From contig DASZRW010000096.1 in assembly GCA_035549015.1 (NCBI GenBank), positions 1 through 64,000 on the forward strand: a DNA stretch of 64,000 nucleotides, given 5' to 3'. The stretch is from JAFDZV01 sp035549015. Its GTDB lineage: Bacteria; Bacteroidota; Ignavibacteria; OLB7. Below, piece after piece: positions 26,624 through 35,728 of the stretch. The notes below the pieces were generated by a model. That model worked only from the letters and a program-made list of their open reading frames with translations. It was not told the origin of the DNA and searched no databases. Positions within the stretch are counted from its first letter, which is position 1. The number at the start of each line of letters is the position of its first letter. Both the position numbers and the translations under genes were made by a program.

Positions 26624-26953
26624 TTACATCGGGAGATCCAGCCCCGGGATGTTCGGCATCAGACCGCGCGTCGCCGCGCCGATATCCTCGTTGGCCGTCT
26701 CCTTCGCCATTTCGAGCGCGCGGTTGATCGTTGCGATCAGCAGATCCTCCAGCATCTCGCGATCGTCGGTGGCAAGCGCCTCCGGCGAGAGTTGAAGCCG
26801 CATCAGGCGTCCGAGTCCGTTCACGGTGACGCTCAGCATGCCGCCGCCCCCTTCCTGAACGATCATCTTGGATTCGAGAGCAGCCTGCGCCTCGGCCATC
26901 TTCTGTTGCATCATCTGCAACTGTTCCATCGCCTGCATCATTGGGTTGGACAT
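26624..26953 (-). CDS. YbaB/EbfC family nucleoid-associated protein
   Basis: 109 residues, usual size for the family. An N-terminal Met/Gln-rich helix (QAMEQLQMMQQKMAEAQ) is followed by the signature G-G-G-M-L-S-V-T-V-N-G-x-G and then DREMLEDLLIATINRALEMA. It ends IPGLDLPM, like most homologues (GLP-x-(G)-x-P). These dimers bind DNA without strong sequence specificity and often lie next to dnaX/recR; neither is in this window. Here it heads a two-gene unit with the BtpA-like gene. Confidence 0.9.
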   Translation of the reverse strand: MSNPMMQAMEQLQMMQQKMAEAQAALESKMIVQEGGGGMLSVTVNGLGRLMRLQLSPEALATDDREMLEDLLIATINRALEMAKETANEDIGAATRGLMPNIPGLDLPM

Positions 26954-27147
26954 GGTGTGCTTCGGTTATGTGTTCTGTGTGTTGCTGATACCATGGTAGA
27001 GTTCGTAACGGAGCAGCCTCCGGATGCATGCAGCCATGCGCGGGCGGCTGGGCTCCGTCTCCGGCTGCTGCCGAGCCCCGCTGCGCCAGGTCGTGGATCC
27101 CGGCCGCCGGTACCCGGCAAACTAACCACTGCGGATGGACTCTCTTC

Positions 27148-27792
27148 CTACTTCCTCACCACCTTGAAGGCATGATTCCATTCTCCGGTGCGGAAGCCGA
27201 ACACGATCCAGAGGAGCGCATAGTACTCCAGGATACGTGCGCCTTCGATGCCGCCCAGATCGTGGCAGTTCCAGTTGAATGCGGTCACGATCTCTTCGGC
27301 CACCTTCTTCGCCTGGTCGTTGTTGCCGGCGATGAACATGTCCGCCTTCCCCTCGGCGAACTGGCCGTTCACCATGAACGCGGCGGTGACGATGTTGAAG
27401 GCCTTCACGACGTGTGCGTCCGGAAGCCAGCTTTGCACCAGTTCTCCGCACGATGTCGTGTGCCCGACTGCGAGCCGCGGCGGGGTGCCCTGCGAGAAGT
27501 CCAGCGGATTGGTGACATCCAGCACCGGCTTGCCGGCAAAGTTCGCCGGGGTTGCGAGGGCGATCGCGTTCTCCAGCCCGGTCCAGGACGTGCAGAGCAG
27601 TACGATCTCGCCATGAGCCGCGGCATCCGCGAACGTGCCGGCCGATGCGCCCGCGCCGTTGGCGGCCACCCATTGCCGAAGCTCCGGCTTCGCGGCGTCG
27701 CGCGAACCGAGCATCACATCGTGGCCCAGGCCAATCAGCCCGGTGCCGAGCGTGCGGCCGACGTTTCCGGTACCGAGTATTCCGATCTTCAT
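27148..27792 (-). CDS. NADPH-dependent F420 reductase-like / NAD(P)-binding oxidoreductase
   Basis: 214 residues from the ATG at 27792, where MKIGILGTGNVGRTLGTGL forms the Rossmann G-x-G-x-x-G loop. The upstream frame to 28077 lacks this logic. Family features are GHDVMLGSRDA after strand 2, LDVTNPLDFSQG in the middle, and VKAFNIVTAAFM, matching the NADP-binding domain family that includes F420:NADP oxidoreductase and related predicted dinucleotide-binding enzymes. The C-terminal part (about 160-214) is a helix for dimerisation. Substrate is unknown, and true F420 use would need an F420 pathway not visible here. It stands alone, divergent from the MORN gene. Confidence 0.8.
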   Translation of the reverse strand: MKIGILGTGNVGRTLGTGLIGLGHDVMLGSRDAAKPELRQWVAANGAGASAGTFADAAAHGEIVLLCTSWTGLENAIALATPANFAGKPVLDVTNPLDFSQGTPPRLAVGHTTSCGELVQSWLPDAHVVKAFNIVTAAFMVNGQFAEGKADMFIAGNNDQAKKVAEEIVTAFNWNCHDLGGIEGARILEYYALLWIVFGFRTGEWNHAFKVVRK

Positions 27793-28033
27793 GTGCGTCC
27801 TGTGGATTGTGTGAACAATTGAGGCCGTGCGGCCAAGCCCCGGCGTAACGACTCGTAGTGCCGGATGCAGGCGTGCGGCCTGCGACGTTTCGGCCGCCGT
27901 CATGGGGCGTACCGACGTTCCGTCCGGGTTCGTATTGTCGGCAGGTTGCGCACCGCTTCCGGAGCGGAGATGCAGCCGCGCGCGCGCCGATCGCCCGAAG
28001 CATTGATCGCTGCGATACCTATATTCGTCCGCC

Positions 28034-29524
28034 ATGAATGACCCCGGGCATTCCATATCTCTCCTCGCCGTGAGCATTCTGCTCCACGTGCTGTGCGCCG
28101 CAGCAACGGCGAACGCGCAGGCACCGGATACCGTCTGGTTCGACCGGCAGTGGAAGCATACGGAGAACGTGGAGACGAGGCACTACTATCGCACATGGCG
28201 GCGTGCCGATGATACGTTGTTCGAGATCTTCGATCACTTCCCCGATGGAACGATACAGATGCACGCCTTCTCCACAACGGTGGAGCCCACCACGATGTTC
28301 GGCACCTGCACCTACTACCACGAGAATGGTACGCCGGAGTCCGAAGGGGCCTACGTTCGTGGACTGAGAACGGGTCTCTGGAAGAGGTGGCACAGCGACG
28401 GGCGCCTTGCCGACTCCGGGCATTACGTGGAGGACCGGTACGACGGTGTCTGGGTGGGCTGGTATGACAACGGCGTGCAGAGCTACAGATCGGAATACGA
28501 TACGGGGAAGGGAACCGGCACCTGGAAGTGGTGGCACAGCAATCGTCAGTTGAAGGAGCGCGGCAGCTACGTGGATGGGAAGCGGGAAGGGGAATGGGCC
28601 GGATGGTACGAGAGCGGAACGAAGCGTTTCCGCACGCGGTATTCCATGGACTCGCTGGATGGCGAGTTCCGCGAATGGTACGGCGATGGAACGCTGCACA
28701 AGCTTGATACCTATGCACTCGGCCTATGGAACGGCACCTCCACGGAGTGGTATCCCAACGGGCAGAAGGAATCGGAGGGAGAGTATCGCAACGGGGAGCG
28801 CGAGAAGCTGTGGAGGTGGTGGTATGAGAACGGAAAGCTGCGTGCACGCGAGGAGTATGCTGCCGGGAAGGCGGAGGGATTGAGCACCACATGGTATGAG
28901 AACGGTGCGAAGCGATCGGAGGGCGCCTATCTTCACAGCGAGTGGAACGGGCTGTGGCAGACCTGGTACAGGAACGGACGGGTATGGCATGCGGACAGCT
29001 TCGCAACCGGCCGCCATGTTGGGACGTCGTTGGAGTGGATGGCGGATGGAAGCCTGAGCGGCCGCTGCATCTACACGGCGGACAGCACGCAGGAACCGGA
29101 GTGGACCTTCTACTTTCCGAACGGGAACGTGAGCGCTCGCATCGTCTACCGCAACGACACGGAGATCGTACGCGCCCGCTACTGGAACGAGGACGGTTCC
29201 GAGCAGACCGATTCGGCGCGTGCCGAGCGGCCGGCAGCGTGTACGATCGGCGACAGCGCGATGCATGCATTCCTTCGCCGGCGCATTCGCTATCCGGATA
29301 GAGCGCTTCGCGATGGGACGGAAGGGACGGTTGCGGTGTATGCCCACGTGCTGGAGGATGGAACGATCGGCGAGACCGGCATCGCCAAGTCGTTGAGTAC
29401 CGATCTTGACGAGGAGGCGCGCCGCGTGGTCTCGCTGCTTCCGCGATTCAATCCGGCGCGCGAGCACAATCGCATCACCGATTCCTGGGTTACGATCCCT
29501 GTGGATTTCGTTCTGGACGAGTGA
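28034..29524 (+). CDS. Exported MORN-repeat protein fused to a TonB C-terminal domain
   Basis: 496 residues with a signal peptide (HSISLLAVSILLHVLCAAATANAQ). Residues about 85-385 hold some eleven MORN_2-type repeats of about 23 residues, with the consensus G-x-W-x-x-W-Y-x-N-G-x-x-x-x-x-x-x-Y. Examples are GLWKRWHSDGRLADSGHY, GTWKWWHSNRQLKERGSY and GTSTEWYPNGQKESEGEY. From about 405 the sequence changes to RIRYPDRALRDGTEGTVAVY and LEDGTIGETGIAKSLS, ending in DSWVTIPVDFVL. This is a TonB C-terminal fold that normally binds TonB-box receptors or acts as a stand-alone periplasmic domain. Similar fusions occur in Bacteroidota. The role in envelope or signalling is unknown. Confidence 0.85.
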   Translation: MNDPGHSISLLAVSILLHVLCAAATANAQAPDTVWFDRQWKHTENVETRHYYRTWRRADDTLFEIFDHFPDGTIQMHAFSTTVEPTTMFGTCTYYHENGTPESEGAYVRGLRTGLWKRWHSDGRLADSGHYVEDRYDGVWVGWYDNGVQSYRSEYDTGKGTGTWKWWHSNRQLKERGSYVDGKREGEWAGWYESGTKRFRTRYSMDSLDGEFREWYGDGTLHKLDTYALGLWNGTSTEWYPNGQKESEGEYRNGEREKLWRWWYENGKLRAREEYAAGKAEGLSTTWYENGAKRSEGAYLHSEWNGLWQTWYRNGRVWHADSFATGRHVGTSLEWMADGSLSGRCIYTADSTQEPEWTFYFPNGNVSARIVYRNDTEIVRARYWNEDGSEQTDSARAERPAACTIGDSAMHAFLRRRIRYPDRALRDGTEGTVAVYAHVLEDGTIGETGIAKSLSTDLDEEARRVVSLLPRFNPAREHNRITDSWVTIPVDFVLDE

Positions 29525-29966
29525 ATGATCGTGCGGCTGCCCCGGCCTTCGGCGGCCGTAGGCGCCGGGTTCGGGAAGTCCCGGGGCTTCCGCGGTGCCG
29601 GCCCTGAACAAGGCTGCATAAAGCCCGCTACATGAGCCACTCCTGATGAGCCACTCCTGCAACCGCCGCCGTTCGGTTGCTTCTCCGAAATATCATCTTC
29701 GGGACATTGACTTTCGCACAACCGGATGCGTAAGTTCAGGGCCCCGACATCCATGAGGTCATGCGGCACCGGCGTTTTCCTGCCGGCGCGTTGAGACCGA
29801 ATCCAGCACACGGTTGTTGCGACCGCTCAGGCGCGAGCGGAATTCCAACCGGGGAATCTCCCCGGGCTTTCCCCCATCCCACACAATCACACTCGGCGTG
29901 CTTGCCTGCAACAGCGTGCGGTGAGCTGCCGCGGCACATTCCAATCAATCAATCCGGAACACAGAC
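29525..29966. other. Intergenic stretch with a short direct repeat
   Basis: 442 bases without a credible gene. There is a 14-bp tandem duplication, ATGAGCCACTCCTG twice, around 29632-29659, and GC-rich inverted repeats of up to 6 bp near 29540-29600 that could be weak terminators for the MORN gene. The promoter of the following VOC gene should lie in the right half. Confidence 0.4.
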
Positions 29967-30758
29967 ATGGGTACCACATCGTTCGTTAATGGGCAGTTCT
30001 GCTGGTGGGATCTGGGTGCACCCGATCAGGCTGCCTCCAAGGCCTTCTATCATGGTCTCTTTGGATGGAATCCCGTGGATTCCCCCATGGGCCCGGATGA
30101 ATACTACACCACGTTCATGGTAGGCGATGCGTCGGTCTGCGCCACGTATACGCAGCGCAAGGATATGCAGGAGCAGGGTGTGCCGCCGTTCTGGCTCAGC
30201 TACATCAATGTGGATGACGTGGATGCAACAACGGCGAAGGTTGCCGATGCCGGCGGCGTTGTGATTGCACCGCCGTTCGATGTGATGAATGTCGGGCGCA
30301 TGTCGATGATCCAGGATCCCAGCGGCGCAGGTGTTGCGCTCTGGCAGGCCGCCACTCACTCCGGCGCCGGCCTCATCAACGAGGTCAACTCCAACTGCTG
30401 GAACGAGCTCGCCACCACCGATGCAGAGAAGGCAAAGGACTTCTTCGGCAAGGTGCTCGGCTGGACCTTCGAGGTGATGCCGATGCCGACGGGCGAGTAC
30501 ACGATCATCAAGTCCGGCGAGACCACCGTTGGCGGCCTGATGCAGATGACTGGCGAGTGGGGCAATGTCCCCTCGCACTGGATGCCCTACTTCGCCGTCG
30601 CGGACTGCGATGCCAGCAATGCCACCACGGGCAATCTGGGCGGCCAGACCGTTGTTCCCCCAACCGATATTCCGGGCGTGGGACGCTTTGCCGTGCTGAA
30701 GGATCCGCAGGGAGCGCACTTCAGCGTTCTGCAGCCGGTTCCGATGGAAGCGCAGTAG
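29967..30758 (+). CDS. Two-domain VOC (glyoxalase/bleomycin-resistance fold) protein
   Basis: 263 residues, two VOC modules in tandem: residues 6-125 (FCWWDLGAPDQAASKAFYHGLFGW to IQDPSGAGVALWQ) and 138-258 (CWNELATTDAEKAKDFFGKVLGW to LKDPQGAHFSVLQP). Each has the beta-alpha-beta-beta-beta pattern and the D-P-x-G-x strand. This arrangement is typical of proteins annotated as hydroxylase or glyoxalase-like, for example in actinobacteria. The metal ligands are not obvious in the first half. It is probably cytosolic and detoxifying, but the substrate is unknown. It is the first of several small VOC, TfoX-like and NTF2-like genes in 30-36 kb. Confidence 0.85.
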   Translation: MGTTSFVNGQFCWWDLGAPDQAASKAFYHGLFGWNPVDSPMGPDEYYTTFMVGDASVCATYTQRKDMQEQGVPPFWLSYINVDDVDATTAKVADAGGVVIAPPFDVMNVGRMSMIQDPSGAGVALWQAATHSGAGLINEVNSNCWNELATTDAEKAKDFFGKVLGWTFEVMPMPTGEYTIIKSGETTVGGLMQMTGEWGNVPSHWMPYFAVADCDASNATTGNLGGQTVVPPTDIPGVGRFAVLKDPQGAHFSVLQPVPMEAQ

Positions 30759-30941
30759 TGGAGTTGCAGGAGTTCCTGGTCCATGGTCGCTGCACGGCCT
30801 GGAGGCTCTGATGTGCAAGGCGGTGGTGACAGGGACTGATTGATTCGTGGGCGGGTCTGCATGCATCCCAGTGATGCGCCGGCCCGCCCACATTCGTTCC
30901 GGGCCGTCCGTATTCGCGAAACGCATGTTGCAGGAGTAATC

Positions 30942-31271
30942 ATGTCCGCACAGGAAAAGAAGTTCGAAGCAATCGCGGAGTCAATCGTTGCAGGGCACGG
31001 AGCCAGTCGCGGCCGGATGTTCGGCATGCCTACGCTCAGCATCGGCGGCAAGGCGTTCGCCGGCTATCATGGCGATGCCATGGTGTTCAAGCTCACGGGG
31101 GATTCGCACGCCGAAGCGATGGCCATTGCCGGAGCGCACCTGTTCGATCCCTCCGGCATGGGACGCCCGATGAAGGAATGGGTGGTGATTCCTTCGGGCA
31201 AGGCGTCGCAGTGGGAGCGCTTCGCCGCACGTGCGTGCGAGATCATGCAGGAGCGTCTCGGGGGAAACTGA
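30942..31271 (+). CDS. TfoX N-terminal-like / YjbR-like small protein
   Basis: 109 residues from the ATG at 30942, with CAGGAG 8 bases upstream. The frame is open 34 codons further but has no start signal there. Features are an N-terminal helix (EKKFEAIAESIVAGH), R-G-x-M-F-G-M-P-T-L as the family core, YHGDAMVFKLTG, and LFDPSGMGRPMKEWVVIPS before a C-terminal helix. That last block is the mark of a group of TfoX_N-domain proteins with an alpha-beta fold. TfoX itself regulates competence in gamma-proteobacteria; stand-alone N-domain proteins are uncharacterised. It is a likely neighbour of the VOC gene, about 180 bases away. Confidence 0.75.
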   Translation: MSAQEKKFEAIAESIVAGHGASRGRMFGMPTLSIGGKAFAGYHGDAMVFKLTGDSHAEAMAIAGAHLFDPSGMGRPMKEWVVIPSGKASQWERFAARACEIMQERLGGN

Positions 31272-31584
31272 ACGCCGCTGTCGGCCGGATGCGGCGAAGC
31301 ATCCGTTCGTGTGCGTGATCCCCCTCAACTCCGCGCCCGCCGTGCGTGTGCCTGAGCGTGGTTCGCACGGTGCAACGCACATGGTGCATTGCAGGCTGCC
31401 GTACTGTATGTTCACGGCCTGCAGCACGCTCTGTATCTGCCGTGGGCGCCCGGGCCGGATTTCCGTCGCGCGAATCGCGGATCATGCCCGGAAGGCGTGC
31501 GTGCAGGGCCTGCGGGAGGAGCGGATGCATCCGGCTCTCACGCATGCGCGGCTCCACTCCTCACCAGTGGGAGATATCGTGACC
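31272..31584. other. Intergenic region before the beta-helix gene
   Basis: 313 bases without a recognisable gene or repeat. The frame of the next gene is open through it, but that section lacks signal-peptide or domain features. GGGAG at 31569-31573 is the ribosome binding site for the beta-helix gene. Confidence 0.4.
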
Positions 31585-33102
31585 ATGAAGCTCAGTCCGG
31601 CGCTGCGAGGTCTCGCAGCCATAACTCTCTGCGCAGTTCTCGCCATCGCCCACGCTCATGCCCGCCAGGTGCCTGTCGCGACATATGCGGCCCTCGCAGC
31701 CGCATGCACGCAGGCGCTGCCGGGAGATACCATCACGATTGCTCCGGGAGTCTACACCGTGGCGGGTGCCACGCGCATCATGATCGCGGCGCGCCCCGGG
31801 CCGGTGCTGGTTCGCGGCGGCGGCGCTGCAGCCGGCGATGTGGTGATTCAGGGGAACGGCCAGGACGATCCGTCCGTGGAGATGATCTTCAATCTCGACG
31901 ACTCGCCGCGCTGGACGTTCGAACATCTCACCACGCGGAACAGCTACTACCACGGGTTCAAGTTCGACCATGCCTCCACGGACTGCGTGCTGCGCGATGT
32001 CGTGATGATGGACCACGGCGAATCCGGTGTGAAGGGAACCAGTGATACCGCCGCGGGCACATATCCCGATCGCGTTCTCATCGAAGGATGCACCATCGGA
32101 TTCACCCACGTCTCCGGCGGCACGCGCTCCGTTGTGGAGGGCGTGGATGCCGTTGGAGTGAACGACTGGATTATTCGCGGCAACCGGTTTCTCAACGTTC
32201 AGAAGGGAGGCAATCCGGCGTACGCAGTCTTCACGAAGGGAAACTCCTCCAACACGATCATCGAAGGGAATGCCTTCGTCGACTGTTTCATCGGCGCATC
32301 GTTCGGCGGCGGTGGAACCGGAGCGCAGTTCTTTCGCGATGGGGATCAGACCTACGAACATCGCAACGGGATCATCCGCAACAACGTCATGATCCGATGC
32401 AGCGATGCCGCGGTCTACGTCAACAAGGGAACCAACTGCCGCGTGTACAACAACACGGTCTATCAGTGCGAGCTCACCATCCAACTGCGCTTCGCGGAGT
32501 CCAGCGGATACGTGCGGAACAATCTGGTGATCCCTTCGCCGACGAACCCGAACGAACCGGCCGTGCGCATACGCGATGGAGCCACGCTCCTCGCCAGCCA
32601 GGCGAACATGCTCGGCACAACCGGCGATGTATCCGGGCCTGCAACGGCATCGCAGCCGGAACTTCCGCCGGCCGCGACTTCGAAGGCGATTGACGGCGGC
32701 GTTGATCTTCATGACGACGTGCCGTTCGATTACGCCGGCACTCCGAGGCCGCAGGGCGCGGGGTTCGACATCGGTGCCTTCGAGCGTCGGCCGGACGCGG
32801 AGGTTCCGCAGCAGGCGCTGGACGCGACGGAGGCACCTGCACTCACCGTGGCTCCCAATCCGTCGCGCGGTGATGCCGTTGCATTCGTCGGCCTGCGCGC
32901 GGCATCGCATGTGGTGATTACATTGCACGACCTCACGGGCCGCTGCGTGGCGACCCCATTCAGCGGCGATCTCTCTGCGGGAACTCACACCGTGCCCGTT
33001 CATGCGGCCGGTGGTACCGATGCCGCGTGCTCCGCTCCAGCGCTGCTTCGCGTGGTTGCAGGGAGCCGGGTCCGTACCGTGCCGATCGTTGTTGTGCGCT
33101 GA
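31585..33102 (+). CDS. T9SS-exported right-handed parallel beta-helix protein
   Basis: 505 residues from the ATG at 31585. A GTG at 31579 is 5 bases from the GGGAG site and could be the true start, adding two residues. The signal peptide is LRGLAAITLCAVLAIAHAHA. Residues about 30-400 show the N-x-x-Y/F, V-I-x-x-N, I-I-R/E-G-N rungs of a pectate-lyase-like parallel beta-helix: DTITIAPGVYTV, DVVIQGNGQDD, IIRGNRFLN, TIIEGNAFVD, GIIRNNVMIR, CRVYNNTVY, YVRNNLVIP. Polysaccharide lyase or hydrolase activity is common in this fold, but no catalytic set can be assigned. The last 80 residues are a T9SS type A domain (APNPSRGDAV, ending VPIVVVR). Confidence 0.9.
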   Translation: MKLSPALRGLAAITLCAVLAIAHAHARQVPVATYAALAAACTQALPGDTITIAPGVYTVAGATRIMIAARPGPVLVRGGGAAAGDVVIQGNGQDDPSVEMIFNLDDSPRWTFEHLTTRNSYYHGFKFDHASTDCVLRDVVMMDHGESGVKGTSDTAAGTYPDRVLIEGCTIGFTHVSGGTRSVVEGVDAVGVNDWIIRGNRFLNVQKGGNPAYAVFTKGNSSNTIIEGNAFVDCFIGASFGGGGTGAQFFRDGDQTYEHRNGIIRNNVMIRCSDAAVYVNKGTNCRVYNNTVYQCELTIQLRFAESSGYVRNNLVIPSPTNPNEPAVRIRDGATLLASQANMLGTTGDVSGPATASQPELPPAATSKAIDGGVDLHDDVPFDYAGTPRPQGAGFDIGAFERRPDAEVPQQALDATEAPALTVAPNPSRGDAVAFVGLRAASHVVITLHDLTGRCVATPFSGDLSAGTHTVPVHAAGGTDAACSAPALLRVVAGSRVRTVPIVVVR

Positions 33103-33163
33103 AGGCATGCGCAGTACGATCGCTGCAGATCCTGTGGTGCATCCATCATTGAGCCAGCCGGAA

Positions 33164-33931
33164 ATGAACAACCCGCCCGACATCAAGCAGCCGGCATCCG
33201 CAGCCGCACCGCAGGCCAGATACGGCATTGACGCCCCCACCGCGATGCGGAACCTCGTGGTGCTCGGGATCGGCTGCATCGGCGCCGGCATCGCCGCGCA
33301 GTTTGCTGCGTATGCGATGCGGCTCGGCTGGCTTGCGGTTGCCGGCGGGATGTGCGCCATCAGCGGTGCGTGGTTCCTGATGTCCGCCGGGGTGATGCTG
33401 TGGGGAAGCCTGATCGGGAAGATGCGTCTCCGCGACAAGGTGCTTGCCCTCGCGGAGTTGCGCGGCGACGAGATGGTGCTGGACGTCGGCTGCGGCCACG
33501 GGCTGATGCTGATCGGCGCGGCCAGGCGTCTCGGCTCCGGGCATGCCGTTGGAATCGACATCTGGAGCAACATTGATCAGGCCTCCAACAGCGCCGCCGC
33601 AACCATGGCGAACGTGCGCGCCGAGGGTGTGGAGGATCGCGTGGAGCTTCGCACCGCGGACATGCGGGAGCTTCCGTTTCCCGACGATGCGTTCGACGTG
33701 GTTCTCTCAAGCTGGGCGATCCATAATCTCAATGCAGCGGAGGAACGGGAGCGCGCTCTGCGGGAGATCGTTCGCGTGCTGAAGCCCGGCGGCCGCGTTG
33801 CCATCGTGGACATCCGGCATACGGCCCGGTATCTGAGCGTTCTCCAGGCAGCCGGACTGCGCGACCTGCGGCGCTTCGGCCGCTCCTTTCTCTTCGTTAT
33901 CCCAACGCACATCGTAACGGGGACGAAGTAG
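33164..33931 (+). CDS. Membrane-anchored class I SAM-dependent methyltransferase
   Basis: 255 residues from the ATG at 33164; the upstream open frame overlaps the beta-helix gene and is not used. Residues 29-75 form two hydrophobic helices (LVVLGIGCIGAGIAAQFAAY and LAVAGGMCAISGAWFLMSAG), so the protein is probably in the inner membrane. The catalytic domain begins at ELRGDEMVLDVGCGHGLMLIGAAR (motif I), then GIDIW as acidic strand-2 loop, DMRELPFPDDAFDVVLSSWAIHN (motif II) and RVLKPGGRVAIVD (motif III). It resembles UbiE-type enzymes. The substrate is unknown; a membrane lipid or quinone would fit the anchor. It is probably read with the preceding gene. Confidence 0.85.
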   Translation: MNNPPDIKQPASAAAPQARYGIDAPTAMRNLVVLGIGCIGAGIAAQFAAYAMRLGWLAVAGGMCAISGAWFLMSAGVMLWGSLIGKMRLRDKVLALAELRGDEMVLDVGCGHGLMLIGAARRLGSGHAVGIDIWSNIDQASNSAAATMANVRAEGVEDRVELRTADMRELPFPDDAFDVVLSSWAIHNLNAAEERERALREIVRVLKPGGRVAIVDIRHTARYLSVLQAAGLRDLRRFGRSFLFVIPTHIVTGTK

Positions 33932-34098
33932 CAACCGAAGATAACCGCGCCCGCCGCACGAAGCGCGGCCGCGATGCCCGGTTGCCGCGACGTACGGCCG
34001 CCGGCGTGAGGAAAGGTGCCGCTGCCTGCACCGTACAATGTGCCGCTGCGGGAATGCGCTGACACGCACGGTTTGAATCCGTATCATGGAGGCTGATC

Positions 34099-34974
34099 AT
34101 GCAGATACTTCTACTGGCCGGCATCGCCGCGCTCATCGGGCTTGCCCGCACGCCGGCATACGATGCGAACATCAGGTCGCTGGTGCAGGTGGAGCGTGAC
34201 TTCGACCGCGCCGTTGCAGACCGCGGAGCCGACGTCGGCTTCCTGGAACATCTGGCCGATGACGGGATCATCTTCAGGCCGGGGCCTGTTCCGGGCCGTG
34301 CATGGTTCAGCGGGCATCCGTCCGCGAAGCCGGCGAAGTCGCGGCTTACATGGCGGCCTGCGCGTGCGGACGTGTCGTTCGCCGGCGACCTCGGCTACAC
34401 CACCGGGCCGTGGAAGATTCTTCCGGTTGCCGGCGGAGCACCGCTTGCCACCGGCCACTACGTTACGCTCTGGCGCCGGAGCGGGAAGGGGCCATGGAAG
34501 ATCGTGCTTGATTGCGGCACCTCGTGTCCGATACCGGAATCGGATCCGGCCGATGTCGTAACGCCCGCAGCGATCCGTGCGCTCGCCGCCAAGTGGAATC
34601 GCACGCCGGTGGATGCCGTGCCGCTCGCCGCGGCGTTGCGTGCCGCGGACAGCGCCACGATGCTCGTCTGGGGAAAGGATAAACCCTCCTCGGCACTTGC
34701 CGCTCACGGTGCCGGCACATTGATGCTGTTCCGCTCCGGCGTTGAACCGGTGGAGGGGCTTGGCAGGGGGGCGAACGCGGCGGACACGTTGAGCGGCAAC
34801 ATGGTGTCGTGGAGCCAGGGAGGCGTGGCTGTTGCCTCCTCCGGCGACATCGGCTATACGTACGGAACGATCACGGCGAAGCCGGCGGAAGGCGATGCGG
34901 AGACCTCCGGTTATCTGCGCATCTGGCGCATCACGCCGTCCGGCTTCTGGGAGATCGTGCTGGACCTGCTCTGA
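34099..34974 (+). CDS. Tandem NTF2-like (DUF4440/SnoaL-type) exported protein
   Basis: 291 residues with GGAGG six bases before the ATG. A short N-terminal hydrophobic segment (MQILLLAGIAALIGLA) acts as a signal peptide or anchor. Two similar NTF2-fold modules follow (about 25-140 and 160-290). Each opens with a helix (VERDFDRAVADRG; LRAADSATMLVWG) and ends on long strands: SFAGDLGYTTGPWKI with GHYVTLWRRSGKGPWKIVLD in the first, ASSGDIGYTYGTI with SGYLRIWRITPSGFWEIVLDLL in the second. That last pair is the strongest sign of internal duplication. Such domains often bind small ligands or are ketosteroid-isomerase-like. No catalytic residues are certain. Confidence 0.75.
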   Translation: MQILLLAGIAALIGLARTPAYDANIRSLVQVERDFDRAVADRGADVGFLEHLADDGIIFRPGPVPGRAWFSGHPSAKPAKSRLTWRPARADVSFAGDLGYTTGPWKILPVAGGAPLATGHYVTLWRRSGKGPWKIVLDCGTSCPIPESDPADVVTPAAIRALAAKWNRTPVDAVPLAAALRAADSATMLVWGKDKPSSALAAHGAGTLMLFRSGVEPVEGLGRGANAADTLSGNMVSWSQGGVAVASSGDIGYTYGTITAKPAEGDAETSGYLRIWRITPSGFWEIVLDLL

Positions 34975-35072
34975 GCGCGGGTCCCCGATCATCAACAATC
35001 AATACGGCCCCCGCCCGTGCCGCTTCCAGCCGGCGGCGCGGACTTCGTTCAACGCAATCACGATACCAGGCG

Positions 35073-35570
35073 ATGAATCTTCGAAATCCCCTTCACTACG
35101 CACCTCTCCTCGTCCTTCTTCTCGCGGCATGCGCCTCCTCCTCAGGCACCACCGGTGCTGCAGCGACCTCGGCCGCGCGAACATCCGCAACGGGCCAGCC
35201 GGCGGACTCCACGGCCTTTCGGCTGGACCGCGTTTCGCTGGCAACCATCAACACGGAGGGGATGGTGCAGTTCTATCAGCGGGTGTTCGAAATGCGTTTC
35301 AGGAAGCTGCCGATCGAAGGGGCATATATCTACACCGGCAGGATCTTCGGCGTGGAGTTCGTCTTCATTCCGAACGAGGTGGCGAAGGTTCGCGCCGATC
35401 GCAACCGTCACGAATTCAACGTGGTTGTCCCGGACATTGATCTCGCGGTGAAGCGCGTGGTGAACACCGGCGGAACGCTGTTGAAGGGGCCGTCCAACGG
35501 CGACACGGAGCGCTCCGCAACCGTGACCGATCCGGACGGCAACTCACTGGTGCTGGTGCAGAAGCTTTGA
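35073..35570 (+). CDS. VOC-fold lipoprotein
   Basis: 165 residues from the ATG at 35073. LVLLLAA-C-A is a lipobox, so the protein is an outer- or inner-membrane lipoprotein. After a Ser/Thr/Ala-rich linker the single VOC module runs from FRLDRVSLATINTEGMVQFY to VTDPDGNSLVLVQKL, with the standard beta-alpha-beta-beta-beta signs (YQRVFEMRF, FGVEFVFIPN, VPDIDLAVKRVVNTGG). One VOC half normally needs a partner, so a homodimer is likely. Lipid-anchored VOC proteins are uncommon and the substrate is unknown. It follows the NTF2-like gene on the same strand. Confidence 0.8.
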   Translation: MNLRNPLHYAPLLVLLLAACASSSGTTGAAATSAARTSATGQPADSTAFRLDRVSLATINTEGMVQFYQRVFEMRFRKLPIEGAYIYTGRIFGVEFVFIPNEVAKVRADRNRHEFNVVVPDIDLAVKRVVNTGGTLLKGPSNGDTERSATVTDPDGNSLVLVQKL

Positions 35571-35728
35571 GCTGCCGTCGCGAACGGGCCGCACAGGCCA
35601 TCGGGTCCGCGATGACATGATGGGGATGTGCGAGTGCGGCGCCTTCAAACCCTTGCTGGATCCGGGTATGCGGGGTGCGTACAGTGGGCGGGATATTGCG
35701 CGACATCATGAATGCAGTGAGTGGAGCG

